From the NCBI GenBank assembly GCA_964445815.1, contig CAYULW010000002.1, forward strand, positions 186,001 to 250,000: a stretch of 64,000 nt of DNA. The letters run 5' to 3'. Of this stretch, positions 15,460 to 23,367 are shown piece after piece. Position 1 is the first letter of the stretch; the number at the start of each line of letters is the position of its first letter. Below the pieces are notes generated by a model. It made no database searches and was not told where the DNA came from. It saw only the letters and a list, made by a program, of their open reading frames with translations. The position numbers and the translations under genes were made by a program. The DNA comes from CAYULW01 sp964445815. Lineage in GTDB: Bacteria > Bacteroidota > Bacteroidia > Flavobacteriales_E > Vicingaceae.

Positions 15460-15810
15460 ATGGAGAAGGAAAAGCAAAAAAAGGAAGAGTTTAAAACCAT
15501 TTCCTTATCGAAAGTCAAAGAAATGCTTGGCTATACAGGCAAAGGCTTTCGTTCGGTAATCAGATGGTGTACCAAAAAACAGATTACTGTTTTTGGAGAA
15601 GGTAGAAGAAGGAGAATACTACAGAGTGAATGGATAGCAACACAGCAGAAGGACTTAATCCGATCAATCAAGCTTGCTTATCCTACCACATGGATGAAAG
15701 AACTTAAACGTAGAGGCATAAAGCTCATTGTTCCATCAGATCAGTTAAATCAATACCAAGCTCAAAGCCCGGAAGCTAAAAAACTATTAAAGGACTGGGA
15801 CAATGAGTAA
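15460..15810 (+). CDS. HTH protein next to the integrase, probable excisionase/directionality factor
   Basis: 116 residues. KTISLSKVKEMLGYTGKGFRSVIRWCTKKQITVFGEGRRRRILQ reads as a winged HTH of the excisionase kind: a first helix with L-S-x-x-K-V-x-E-M-L-G, a recognition helix, and a basic R-R-R-R wing. The C-terminal half is a separate helical region. Its stop overlaps the integrase start by 8 nt, so the two are translated together. That pairing is typical of a recombination directionality factor with its recombinase, though a transcription regulator is also possible. Confidence 0.65.
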   Translation: MEKEKQKKEEFKTISLSKVKEMLGYTGKGFRSVIRWCTKKQITVFGEGRRRRILQSEWIATQQKDLIRSIKLAYPTTWMKELKRRGIKLIVPSDQLNQYQAQSPEAKKLLKDWDNE

Positions 15811-17227
15811 GCGTTTAAAAATTCCTAAGAGGGACAGGGGCAAATACGAGTATATCAAGTGTGGAAAATGTAAACAAGTGATTGGCGAGACTTGTCCTCT
15901 GAGCAAGAAAAAGATAGGGTCATGTAAATTTTCACATCGTCATAAATTCCATTTAAGATATTACGTTCCTAACTCAGGTTCACAGTACATTACAAAAACC
16001 TTCAATACCAAAGACTATTTAGAATTTAAAAAACAGGCAAGAGAATTTATTGAGTCATTAGAAGGTGCGGTGTTTGAAGAAGAAAATACTGAAGAGAAGT
16101 TATCGAAGAAGGTAGCAACTGATGTAAAAGATCAAAACCAAAAAGTTTCAGTTGCAAAAAACGTAGAACCAATTTTAGACTTGTCTTTTAAATCATTGTT
16201 TCTAAGATATGTGGACTATCTGAATGGCATAAATGTACCAGCACATAAATACACGCCAAAAGATAAAAAAACGATAAAAGACTATATAAGACACATTAAG
16301 AACTTCAAAGAAGCTCTTCAACTAAAAGGTGTTGAAGTTGGTTCAATGCTCATCACAGAAATAGGAGATATGGAAGTAGGGTACTATCATGAATACCTTG
16401 TTAAGACTAAAAAAGAAGATGGTAGCCCTAGATTTTCTGCTAGAACCTACAATAACAGAATGGCGGATAACAGAGCTTTTTTTAACTATGTAAAAGATGT
16501 ATTAGGCATAAATGTGACTAACCCTTTTGAAGATGTAAAAAAAAAGTTTGTAAAAAGAAAAAATTTCATTGTAGAATTAAGTGAGTTTGAGGAACTATTA
16601 AAAGTGGTGAACAAACGAAATGGCGAATATGAACAAAGTGATAGAGGAAAAATTTACATCAGAAATCATTACAGGACTTGGTTAAAAGACGCTTTTAAAT
16701 TAGCACTATATACCGGAGAACGTAGAGATGGAATTGTATTAATGAGATGGAATTTCGTTGACTTAAAAGAGCGAATTATAACCTTACCGAATTACAAAGT
16801 CAATCGGATTAAGGATGTAGATAAAGATCGACTGATACCAATTACAGTAGACTTATACAATCTGCTAAAGAAAATGGGAGCAAGTAAGTTTAGTGAAACA
16901 GAAAACTATTTGATTTGTCCTGAGCATGAAAATAGAGCTTCGGTTAAAGACTGGATTAGTAAGTCTTTCACTCATTATTGGAAATTACTAGGTTTTAATC
17001 CGGAGGTTTCTTTCAGACATCTAAGAAAGACCTATGTGACTCTTATCTATTCCCAATTCGGTGATAAAACCAAAGCTGTTACAGATCAGAATGTAGATAC
17101 AATTTTAGAATATTACTTGAATAAGAGGTCTATTGTAGCTCAAGCAAAAAACTTGTCACTACATGATCTTGAAGTAAGAAGAAAGGCAATGTTGATTGAG
17201 TTAGGTAGAGGAAATAAAGCTGCATAA
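15803..17227 (+). CDS. Tyrosine recombinase (integrase)
   Basis: 474 residues. An N-terminal cysteine motif (KCGKCKQVIGETC, later C and H residues) may bind zinc. A SAM-like core-binding domain lies at about 130-230. The catalytic domain shows LYTGERRDGIVLMRW (catalytic Arg near 307), the H-x-x-R box FRHLRKTY (near 403-410) and a candidate nucleophile Tyr in DTILEYYL (near 435). Tyrosine recombinases integrate and excise mobile elements at short attachment cores, often in tRNA genes. It is the last plus-strand gene of the block and is coupled to an HTH gene. A tRNA-Met gene lies 2.5 kb downstream, but an attachment duplication was not found. Confidence 0.9.
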   Translation: MSKRLKIPKRDRGKYEYIKCGKCKQVIGETCPLSKKKIGSCKFSHRHKFHLRYYVPNSGSQYITKTFNTKDYLEFKKQAREFIESLEGAVFEEENTEEKLSKKVATDVKDQNQKVSVAKNVEPILDLSFKSLFLRYVDYLNGINVPAHKYTPKDKKTIKDYIRHIKNFKEALQLKGVEVGSMLITEIGDMEVGYYHEYLVKTKKEDGSPRFSARTYNNRMADNRAFFNYVKDVLGINVTNPFEDVKKKFVKRKNFIVELSEFEELLKVVNKRNGEYEQSDRGKIYIRNHYRTWLKDAFKLALYTGERRDGIVLMRWNFVDLKERIITLPNYKVNRIKDVDKDRLIPITVDLYNLLKKMGASKFSETENYLICPEHENRASVKDWISKSFTHYWKLLGFNPEVSFRHLRKTYVTLIYSQFGDKTKAVTDQNVDTILEYYLNKRSIVAQAKNLSLHDLEVRRKAMLIELGRGNKAA

Positions 17228-17333
17228 TTAAACACACTGAAAATATACCTTGTGGTTTGCATTAGTAATTAGTTTAGAATGAGTTATAAACAAAAAAGTG
17301 TAATTTAAGAAACTCTGTTTTAAAGTAAGTATT

Positions 17334-18776
17334 ATGGTATTTTATTCAAGCTATGAAAGTGCAAGAAGGGATCGAGCAAGTCGTAACTACTTTGTATTAT
17401 CAAAAGATAATTGGAATGATTATTGGGAATTTCAGACTTTGTTTTATTTAGAATATATTGATAATAACAGAGACAAGTTTGAGATTGGTAATGTTAAAGT
17501 ACTTGATAAAGAAAATGGATCAACTACTCTCCCAGCCAAATTTATTGAACTTCCTGATAATTTTGCCTCTTTAGGTCAACAGCTAATATATTATCGAAGA
17601 CTAAAACAATACATTCCTGATAGCTTTGAATCAGTTTTGGAAGCATTAAATGATTTGGCATTTAATCCACCAATATTAGAAGAGTTTGAGGGCGAAAGAG
17701 GTTTAAGTATAAGTTTAATTAGAGATAGTGAAGCAGCAAAGAACTTAAAACAAGCTCAGAAGATTATTAATGGGGTTGATTACAGATCAAATTTTAATTT
17801 CAGCTACAGTTGTCGATTAAACGGTGCCGAAAGTGACCATAATATAGCGTTTGATTTCGATATTGATAGCACATTACCCAATAGAATTATTTCTATCATC
17901 GGAAAGAATGGGACAGGTAAAACTCAATACTTGGCCAAGTTTGCTTTAGATTTAAGCGGGCAACAAAAAAACTTAAAACATGCTGGTACTTTTGAACCTC
18001 ACCGACCACTATTTAGTAAAGTAATAGCAGTCTCGTATAGCGCATTTGATAAATTTACAAGGCCAGCAAAGAATAAGTCTTTTAGCTATAAGTATCTAGG
18101 CTTAAAAGATCAAAAAGGGTTTATTAGCCAACCAAAACTTGCTGATAATTATAAAGAAGCCATTGAGTTAATTGAAAAAAGAAATAGGGAAGAGGATTGG
18201 CTAGAAATTCTAAAGCACATAATACCAGAGGAAACGCTTCAGGTATTTTACGAAGAACTTTTTGTCAAACACGACTACAACTTGATGATTCAAGAAGGAA
18301 AATCACAATTAAGTTCGGGTCAAAGTATTCTAGTTTATGTGATAACAGGTATTATTGCAAATATCAATGAGGAATCTTTGGTAATTTTTGATGAACCGGA
18401 AATGCACTTGCATCCAAATGCAATTGCCAATCTGATAAGGTTACTCCATGCGCTATTAGAACAATATAACTCTTTTGCAATTTTAGCAACACACTCTCCA
18501 ATTATTCTGCAAGAAGTGCCATCTAAGTTTGTAAGAATCTTAGAAAGACACGGTAATATAACCTCAACAAGAAATTTAGAAATAGAGAGTTTTGGTGAAA
18601 ATTTATCTACGCTAACTGCTGATGTATTCGATACAAATGAAATAGAAGGGACATATAAGCAGTTTTTTAAGAAAATCGCTGAGTCTTTTACTTATGATGA
18701 AGTTGTCAATTTATTTGATGATGACCTTAGTTTAAACGCCAAAATTTTCCTTAATAGCTTTTACAACGAACAATGA
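17334..18776 (+). CDS. PtuA-like AAA/ABC-type ATPase of a Septu-like defence pair
   Basis: 480 residues. Walker A is GKNGTGKTQ (about 189-197), the signature-like LSSGQS is near 325, Walker B is LVIFDEPEMHLHP (about 348-360) and a switch histidine sits in LATHSPII (about 384). This is the OLD/SMC-like ATPase type with AAA_21-style inserts. Its stop overlaps the ATG of an HNH nuclease gene by 4 nt. ATPase plus HNH is the composition of Septu (PtuA + PtuB), in which the ATPase controls a nuclease that acts during phage infection. The 165-residue N-terminal region is of unknown function. It could instead be another ATPase-HNH defence type; the exact class needs a profile search. Confidence 0.75.
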   Translation: MVFYSSYESARRDRASRNYFVLSKDNWNDYWEFQTLFYLEYIDNNRDKFEIGNVKVLDKENGSTTLPAKFIELPDNFASLGQQLIYYRRLKQYIPDSFESVLEALNDLAFNPPILEEFEGERGLSISLIRDSEAAKNLKQAQKIINGVDYRSNFNFSYSCRLNGAESDHNIAFDFDIDSTLPNRIISIIGKNGTGKTQYLAKFALDLSGQQKNLKHAGTFEPHRPLFSKVIAVSYSAFDKFTRPAKNKSFSYKYLGLKDQKGFISQPKLADNYKEAIELIEKRNREEDWLEILKHIIPEETLQVFYEELFVKHDYNLMIQEGKSQLSSGQSILVYVITGIIANINEESLVIFDEPEMHLHPNAIANLIRLLHALLEQYNSFAILATHSPIILQEVPSKFVRILERHGNITSTRNLEIESFGENLSTLTADVFDTNEIEGTYKQFFKKIAESFTYDEVVNLFDDDLSLNAKIFLNSFYNEQ

Positions 18777-19606
18777 AGAATCTAGTTCATTTAGATATTG
18801 ATTACTTTAAAACCTATTCTGATATTATTGAAGATAAAACAGAAAGAGATATTCTGTTGAGAAAAGAGATTCATGAGAAAGTTAAAGAACGCTATGATGA
18901 ATATCAGAATAATTTTGATAAAACTCGATTTATAGCGATTTCAGATTCTCCATTTGAGTATAAACATCCTCAACTGATGAGTTGCTACAAGAGTAAGACA
19001 TTAAAAGTTTTAGAACTTCTAAGCAGTATCAGGAATGTACAATCTATAGTTGGTAAATCTAAATGCCAATATTGTGGGATAGGTAAACCTAAGACAATAG
19101 ATCACTATCTGCCTATCTCACTATTTCCAGAATATGCAGTTTTAGCAATTAATTTAATGCCTTGTTGTAATGATTGTAACAATAAGAAGGATAATTATTG
19201 GAAAGAAGACACATATAGAGGTATCATAAATTTTTATATTGATAATATACCTGATAAGCAATTTCTGAAAGGTAAAATTGTATATAGAAATAATCTCCCA
19301 GCTTTTGATTTGGAATTTGACTGGACAGATATTGATGAAGAGTTTTCAAAAATTGCATCTGCTCATTATTCAAGATTGGAATTGTTTATGCGATATGAGG
19401 AAGAATCTGCTGGTGAAATATCAGAAATATCCAGACAACTAAAAATATATTCAGCTGGAAAAAAGAAGTCAGAGATAAAAACAATATTAGAGAACGATGC
19501 TGAAGATTTGAAACAAAGTTTTGGGTTGAATTATTGGAAAGCCGTTTTGAGAACTTCCTTAGCAAATTCAGATCGTTTCTTAAATGGCTTCGAGTTAGTT
19601 AATTGA
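18773..19606 (+). CDS. PtuB-like HNH endonuclease of a Septu-like defence pair
   Basis: 277 residues. A classic HNH module lies at about 96-143: CQYCG, then TIDHYLPISLFPEY (the D-H catalytic pair), NLMPCCNDCNNKKDNYW (second zinc pair and the N-K end). This is the McrA-like HNH fold with two C-x-x-C zinc knuckles. The gene is coupled by a 4-nt ATGA overlap to the ATPase, as in Septu. The rest of the protein is helical and probably contacts the ATPase. It probably cuts phage DNA or host RNA/DNA on activation; the target cannot be seen. Confidence 0.75.
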   Translation: MKNLVHLDIDYFKTYSDIIEDKTERDILLRKEIHEKVKERYDEYQNNFDKTRFIAISDSPFEYKHPQLMSCYKSKTLKVLELLSSIRNVQSIVGKSKCQYCGIGKPKTIDHYLPISLFPEYAVLAINLMPCCNDCNNKKDNYWKEDTYRGIINFYIDNIPDKQFLKGKIVYRNNLPAFDLEFDWTDIDEEFSKIASAHYSRLELFMRYEEESAGEISEISRQLKIYSAGKKKSEIKTILENDAEDLKQSFGLNYWKAVLRTSLANSDRFLNGFELVN

Positions 19607-19621
19607 TAGTTTTTATCAATT

Positions 19622-19660
19622 CCAAACCCCCTTTCCAAACCCCTTTTCCAAACCCCCCCC
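19622..19660 (+). repeat. Three CCAAACCCC direct repeats
   Basis: Three copies of CCAAACCCC with T-rich spacers of 3-4 nt lie directly after the HNH gene and run into the next hairpin. The origin is unknown. It could be slippage-generated or part of an element end. Confidence 0.6.
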
Positions 19661-19684
19661 TTGAAATTTTGCAATTTCAAGGGG
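19657..19684. terminator. 12-bp perfect hairpin, probable bidirectional terminator
   Basis: CCCCTTGAAATT and AATTTCAAGGGG pair perfectly around a 4-nt loop (TTGC). It lies 50 nt past the HNH gene and 15 nt past the 3' end of the minus-strand tRNA-Met. There is no long T-run on either side, so termination is likely but not proven. Confidence 0.55.
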
Positions 19685-19699
19685 TAATTGTTCGGATTG

Positions 19700-19773
19700 T
19701 AGCGAGGAGCAGACTCGAACTGCCGACCTCTGGGTTATGAATCCAACGCTCTAACCACCTGAGCTACCTCGCC
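19700..19773 (-). tRNA. tRNA-Met (CAT anticodon)
   Basis: 74 nt, with 7-bp acceptor arm GGCGAGG/CCTCGCT (one G-T), D arm GCTC-GAGC, anticodon loop TTCATAA with anticodon CAT, T arm GGCAG-TTCGAGT-CTGCT and discriminator A. CCA is not encoded. CAT could also belong to a lysidine-modified Ile tRNA, but the body looks like elongator Met. It lies downstream of and in the same direction as rplT. Its 3' end faces the mobile block. Confidence 0.9.
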
Positions 19774-19845
19774 TTACGATTTTTATTTATAATAATTCAA
19801 TTTCTTAAAGAACAAAAAGATCAACTTTTTTAAAAACCCTTGATC

Positions 19846-19890
19846 TGTGGGTTATGAATCCGACGCTCTAACCATCTGAGCTACCTCGCC
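19846..19890 (-). pseudogene. Truncated tRNA-Met copy
   Basis: The first 45 or so nt of a tRNA-Met (acceptor 5' strand, D arm and anticodon loop with CAT) are present with two substitutions, but the variable loop, T arm and 3' acceptor strand are missing. It is in the same orientation as the intact gene 73 nt away. Such partial copies are typical leftovers of integration into, or recombination between, tRNA genes. Confidence 0.8.
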
Positions 19891-19935
19891 AAATCTTATT
19901 TTTTTGAACCATTCGATTGGTTCATTTTAATGGTT

Positions 19936-19994
19936 TAACCATTGTGCTTCCTTCTTGTCCGCCGGAGCGGAGTGGAGGAGGAAGCTACCTCGCC
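19936..19994 (-). pseudogene. Second tRNA-Met remnant, apparently split by a small palindromic insert
   Basis: GCTACCTCGCC (19984-19994) equals the 5' end of the tRNA gene. To its left, TTAACCATTGTGCT resembles the next tRNA segment (CTAACCATCTGAGCT in the intact copy's frame). Between them lies a 40-nt near-palindrome (19946-19985) with GCTTCC/GGAAGC ends and an inner TCCGC-CGGA-GCGGA hairpin. The split-tRNA reading is an inference from these short matches. Confidence 0.5.
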
Positions 19995-20048
19995 AAATTT
20001 TCGGGCTGCAAATATAATATTTTGAATAGGTTTTGCAGTTCCTGAAAT

Positions 20049-20080
20049 TAAAAAAACCTCCATGTTGCCACAGAGGTTTT
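20049..20080 (-). terminator. Terminator of the thrS-infC-rpmI-rplT operon
   Basis: On the minus strand AACCTC...GAGGTT forms a stem with further pairing inside, followed by a T-run. It lies 20 nt beyond the rplT stop codon. Confidence 0.8.
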
Positions 20081-20096
20081 CCTTATGTGCTTCGTC

Positions 20097-20441
20097 TTAT
20101 TTGACTGTTTTAACGATTGCTTCAAAAGCTTTTGGATCGTTCATGGCTAAATCAGCTAAAACTTTTCTGTTCAACTGAATGTCTTTCTTAGCTACTAAGC
20201 CCATGAACTGAGAATAGGATAGACCATGTTCTCTCGCACCGGCATTGATACGTTGTATCCAAAGTGCTCTGAAATTTCTCTTTTTTAATTTTCTTCCGGT
20301 GTAAGCATATACACCTGCTTTTTCTACTGCGTTTTTCGCAACAGTGTGAACGTTTTTACGTCTTCCGAAGTATCCTTTCGCTTGTTTGAGGACCTTCTTT
20401 CTTCTCGCTTTTGCAGCGACAGCATTTACTGATCTTGGCAT
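20097..20441 (-). CDS. rplT: 50S ribosomal protein L20
   Basis: 114 residues starting MPRSVNAVAAKARRKKVLKQ, with GYFGRRKNVHTVAKNAVEKAG and RRKNFRALWIQRINAGAR-type core segments, the standard L20 sequence and length. L20 binds 23S rRNA early in 50S assembly and in several bacteria represses its own operon. It is the last gene of thrS-infC-rpmI-rplT, 92 nt after rpmI, with a terminator directly behind it. Confidence 0.98.
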   Translation of the reverse strand: MPRSVNAVAAKARRKKVLKQAKGYFGRRKNVHTVAKNAVEKAGVYAYTGRKLKKRNFRALWIQRINAGAREHGLSYSQFMGLVAKKDIQLNRKVLADLAMNDPKAFEAIVKTVK

Positions 20442-20533
20442 TTTTTTACGTTTTTTGGATAGCCGTGGTCACTGACTCTTATAACGGATATCCCGGTTTA
20501 AACTTTTTTAATTTACGATAACCTGGTCATGAT

Positions 20534-20731
20534 TTACTTCATGCACAATTGTAACTTGATGTTAGACTCATCGGCTTTGTGCACCAATGTGGCATGTGTC
20601 AAGTTACGCTTTCTTTTCGTCTCTTTTTTGGTCAAAATGTGACTTTTGAAAGCATGCTTTCTTTTAATCTTACCAGACCCAGTGAGTTTGAATCTCTTCT
20701 TCGCACTGGATGTAGTTTTCATTTTTGGCAT
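20534..20731 (-). CDS. rpmI: 50S ribosomal protein L35
   Basis: 65 residues starting MPKMKTTSSAKKRFKLTGSG, followed by KIKRKHAFKSHILTKKETKRKRNL, the usual L35 pattern and length. It is a basic 50S subunit protein. It lies 27 nt after infC in the conserved infC-rpmI-rplT order. Confidence 0.98.
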   Translation of the reverse strand: MPKMKTTSSAKKRFKLTGSGKIKRKHAFKSHILTKKETKRKRNLTHATLVHKADESNIKLQLCMK

Positions 20732-20758
20732 TGCGATTAATTATTTATTTGAACTTAT

Positions 20759-21313
20759 TTACTTTTTCTTCTTCTTAGGAGCCAACATCATGATCATTCG
20801 CTTTCCTTCCATTTTAGGCATAGATTCCACAGTTGCTGTTTCCTCTAAAGCCTGTGCCAGTTTTAAAAGCAAAATCTGTCCCTGATCTTTAAAAAGGATA
20901 GAACGCCCTTTAAAAAAGACGTATGCTTTAACTTTTGCACCTTCATCAATGAACTTCTCTGCATGCTTCAACTTAAAGTTGAAATCATGATCATCCGTAT
21001 TGGGGCCAAATCTGATTTCTTTGACAACTACCTTTTGGGCTTTCGCCTTGATTTCCTTTTGCTTCTTCTTCTGTTCGTACAAAAACTTTTTGTAATCAAT
21101 GACCTTGCAAACAGGGGGGTCCGCATTTGGTGAAATCTCTACTAAGTCCAATTCCAACTCACTTGCTAATTGAAGGGCTTTGTGCAAGGGATATACACCT
21201 TGATCAATGTTGGGGCCTACAACCCGAACTTCTCGAGCTTCAATTTTTTCGTTGATTTTGTGAAGATCTTCCTTTTTAACAAAGGGTTTTCTTCCTCGGT
21301 AATGTCTAGCTAT
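20759..21313 (-). CDS. infC: Translation initiation factor IF-3 with an apparent ATA start
   Basis: 184 residues if started at the ATA at 21313-21311. The first ATG-like start gives only 142 residues and loses the IF-3 N-domain. The upstream sequence in frame (ARHYRGRKPFVKKEDLHKIN, then REVRVVGPNIDQGVYPL) is the normal IF-3 N-terminus. The frame is closed by TAG just before, with AGGAGG 8 nt upstream of the ATA, so ATA is the only sensible start. IF-3 proofreads start codons, and infC in enteric bacteria starts with AUU so that IF-3 represses itself; a rare start here fits the same logic. The C-domain (RFGPNTDDHDFNFK, GRSILFKDQG) is normal. 20 nt separate it from thrS. Confidence 0.95.
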   Translation of the reverse strand: MARHYRGRKPFVKKEDLHKINEKIEAREVRVVGPNIDQGVYPLHKALQLASELELDLVEISPNADPPVCKVIDYKKFLYEQKKKQKEIKAKAQKVVVKEIRFGPNTDDHDFNFKLKHAEKFIDEGAKVKAYVFFKGRSILFKDQGQILLLKLAQALEETATVESMPKMEGKRMIMMLAPKKKKK

Positions 21314-21333
21314 CTTTTTGTCCTCCTATTACT

Positions 21334-23274
21334 TTAGTTAAACTCTGTTATTTTTTCAATTTCAGCCTTAAAAAAGGAGGCAAATTCAGCTGTTTTCATG
21401 CTGCCTTTGTCACCTTCGCCATGCTTCCTTACCGAAACCATGTCGTTTTCGACCTCTTTTTCGCCAATGATCAACATGTAAGGAACCTTAGATACTTCTG
21501 CATCTCGTATCTTTCTGCCTACTTTTTCGTTACGATCATCAACGAAGCCGCGAATATCGTAATTATTTAACAATCTTAAAACCCCCTCACAATTTTCATT
21601 GTATTTCTCACTTAAGGGCAAAATGGCCACTTGATTCGGACTTAGCCAAAGCGGGAAATTACCGCCGCAATGTTCGATCAATACCGCGACAAATCGTTCC
21701 ATAGAACCGAATGGTGCACGGTGTATCATTACCGGACGATGTCTTTGATCGTCGCTACCAATGTATTCTAATTCAAAACGTTCAGGTAAATTGTAATCTA
21801 CTTGTATGGTGCCCAGTTGCCACTTTCTACCCAAGGCATCTTTGACCATAAAGTCCAGTTTGGGGCCGTAAAAGGCCGCTTCTCCATATTCTACAACGGT
21901 TTTTAGCTCTTTATCTGCCGCAGCATTGATGATGGCTTGTTCTGCCTTTTCCCAGTTTTCATCTGAACCAATGTATTTGCTTCTATCTTCACGGTCTCTC
22001 AAAGAGATTTGAGCAGTATATTCTTGAAAATCCAATGCTTTAAATACATAAAGCACCAAATCGATCACCTTTTTAAATTCTTCTTCAACTTGCTCAGGCA
22101 TACAGAATAAATGCGCATCATCTTGTGTAAAGCCTCTTACACGTGTTAGTCCGTGTAACTCTCCACTTTGCTCGTAGCGGTATACCGTACCGAACTCTGC
22201 AAAACGTAAGGGCAAGTCTCGATAGGAGCGGGGTTGTGATTTGTAAATTTCACAGTGATGCGGGCAGTTCATCGGTTTCAATAAAAACTCTTCACCTTCG
22301 CTTGGCGTTTGTATGGGTTGAAAAGAGTCTTCACCGTATTTTTCATAATGTCCTGAAGTCACATACAATTCTTTGCTACCGATATGTGGAGAAATAACGG
22401 GAAGGTAACCGGCTTTCAATTGTGCTTGTTTCATAAAATTCTCCAAACGCTCTCTCAACTGTGCCCCTTTTGGCAACCATAATGGTAATCCTTGCCCTAC
22501 TTTTTGACTAAAAGTAAAGAGTTCCAATTCCTTTCCCAATTTTCGATGATCTCTCTTTTTGGCTTCTTCCAAAAGCTCCAAATATTCGGTCAGTTCTTTT
22601 TGTTTCGGAAAGCTAATGCCATAAATCCGCGTAAGTTGTTTGTTTTTTTCATCGCCTCTCCAGTACGCGCCTGCTACATTTAAAAGTTTTACAGCCTTAA
22701 TGAAACCGGTGTTTGGAATATGAGGACCTCTGCACAGATCTGTAAATGCTCCTTGCTGATAGAAAGTAATTTTGCCATCTTCTAAATCTTCTAAGAGCTC
22801 TAGTTTATATTCATCTCCTTTGTCTTTGAAGTAATCTATGGCATCTGTCTTTGAAATCTCCGAACGCTTGTATTCGTTTTTTTGGCGAGCCAGCTCAAGC
22901 ATCTTTTGTTCGATCTTTGATAAATCTTCCGAAGATATTACCGTTTCTCCGGCATCAATGTCGTAGTAAAATCCATTTTCTATGGGAGGTCCAATGCCGA
23001 ACTTAATGCCAGGATAAAGCTCTTCTAAGGCTTCGGCCATAAGATGAGCAGAAGAATGCCACATGGTTTCTTTTCCTTCATCATCGTTCCATGTGAGTAA
23101 TGAGAGAGTAGCATCTTCATTGATGCCTCTAAAGGCATCGCGCACCTCTCCATTGACTTTTGCGGCGAGTACATTTCTTGCCAGACCTTCAGAAATGCTT
23201 TTCGCAATGTCTAATGCACTTGTGCCTTTTTCGACTTCCTTAACAGCACCATCAGGTAAAGTGATTTGTATCAT
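21334..23274 (-). CDS. thrS: Threonyl-tRNA synthetase
   Basis: 646 residues. N-terminal TGS domain (MIQITLPDGAVKEVEKGTSA), editing domain with HSSAHLMAEALEE and the DLCRGPH motif, class II catalytic core with PMNCPHH (zinc cysteine), RFAEFGTVYRYEQSG (motif 2) and HRAPFGSMERFVAVLIEH (motif 3), and a C-terminal anticodon-binding domain. Length and order are normal. It heads the operon thrS-infC-rpmI-rplT and has its own promoter immediately upstream. Confidence 0.98.
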   Translation of the reverse strand: MIQITLPDGAVKEVEKGTSALDIAKSISEGLARNVLAAKVNGEVRDAFRGINEDATLSLLTWNDDEGKETMWHSSAHLMAEALEELYPGIKFGIGPPIENGFYYDIDAGETVISSEDLSKIEQKMLELARQKNEYKRSEISKTDAIDYFKDKGDEYKLELLEDLEDGKITFYQQGAFTDLCRGPHIPNTGFIKAVKLLNVAGAYWRGDEKNKQLTRIYGISFPKQKELTEYLELLEEAKKRDHRKLGKELELFTFSQKVGQGLPLWLPKGAQLRERLENFMKQAQLKAGYLPVISPHIGSKELYVTSGHYEKYGEDSFQPIQTPSEGEEFLLKPMNCPHHCEIYKSQPRSYRDLPLRFAEFGTVYRYEQSGELHGLTRVRGFTQDDAHLFCMPEQVEEEFKKVIDLVLYVFKALDFQEYTAQISLRDREDRSKYIGSDENWEKAEQAIINAAADKELKTVVEYGEAAFYGPKLDFMVKDALGRKWQLGTIQVDYNLPERFELEYIGSDDQRHRPVMIHRAPFGSMERFVAVLIEHCGGNFPLWLSPNQVAILPLSEKYNENCEGVLRLLNNYDIRGFVDDRNEKVGRKIRDAEVSKVPYMLIIGEKEVENDMVSVRKHGEGDKGSMKTAEFASFFKAEIEKITEFN

Positions 23275-23290
23275 TCAAAGAAATTTTTTG

Positions 23291-23321
23291 CAAAGATAAT
23301 CAGCTATAAAACGCTTACAAT
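23291..23321 (-). promoter_or_regulatory. Bacteroidota-type promoter of thrS
   Basis: On the minus strand TATCTTTG (23298-23291) matches the -7 element TAnnTTTG, with TTG about 19 nt upstream (23320-23318). The distance to the thrS ATG is only 16 nt, so the leader is very short. Confidence 0.7.
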
Positions 23322-23351
23322 AAAAAAGGGCAGCTTTTGCTGCCCCTTTCT
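23322..23351 (-). terminator. Terminator of the lipoprotein gene upstream of thrS
   Basis: GGGCAGC and GCTGCCC pair around a 4-nt loop, followed on the minus strand by TTTTTT. It separates the lipoprotein gene at 23368 from the thrS promoter. Confidence 0.85.
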
Positions 23352-23367
23352 TAATTATTTTTTTGGA

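Noticed and set aside
19622..19660. C-rich repeats as a CRISPR array
   Set aside because: Units are 9 nt with 3-4 nt spacers and no cas genes are near.
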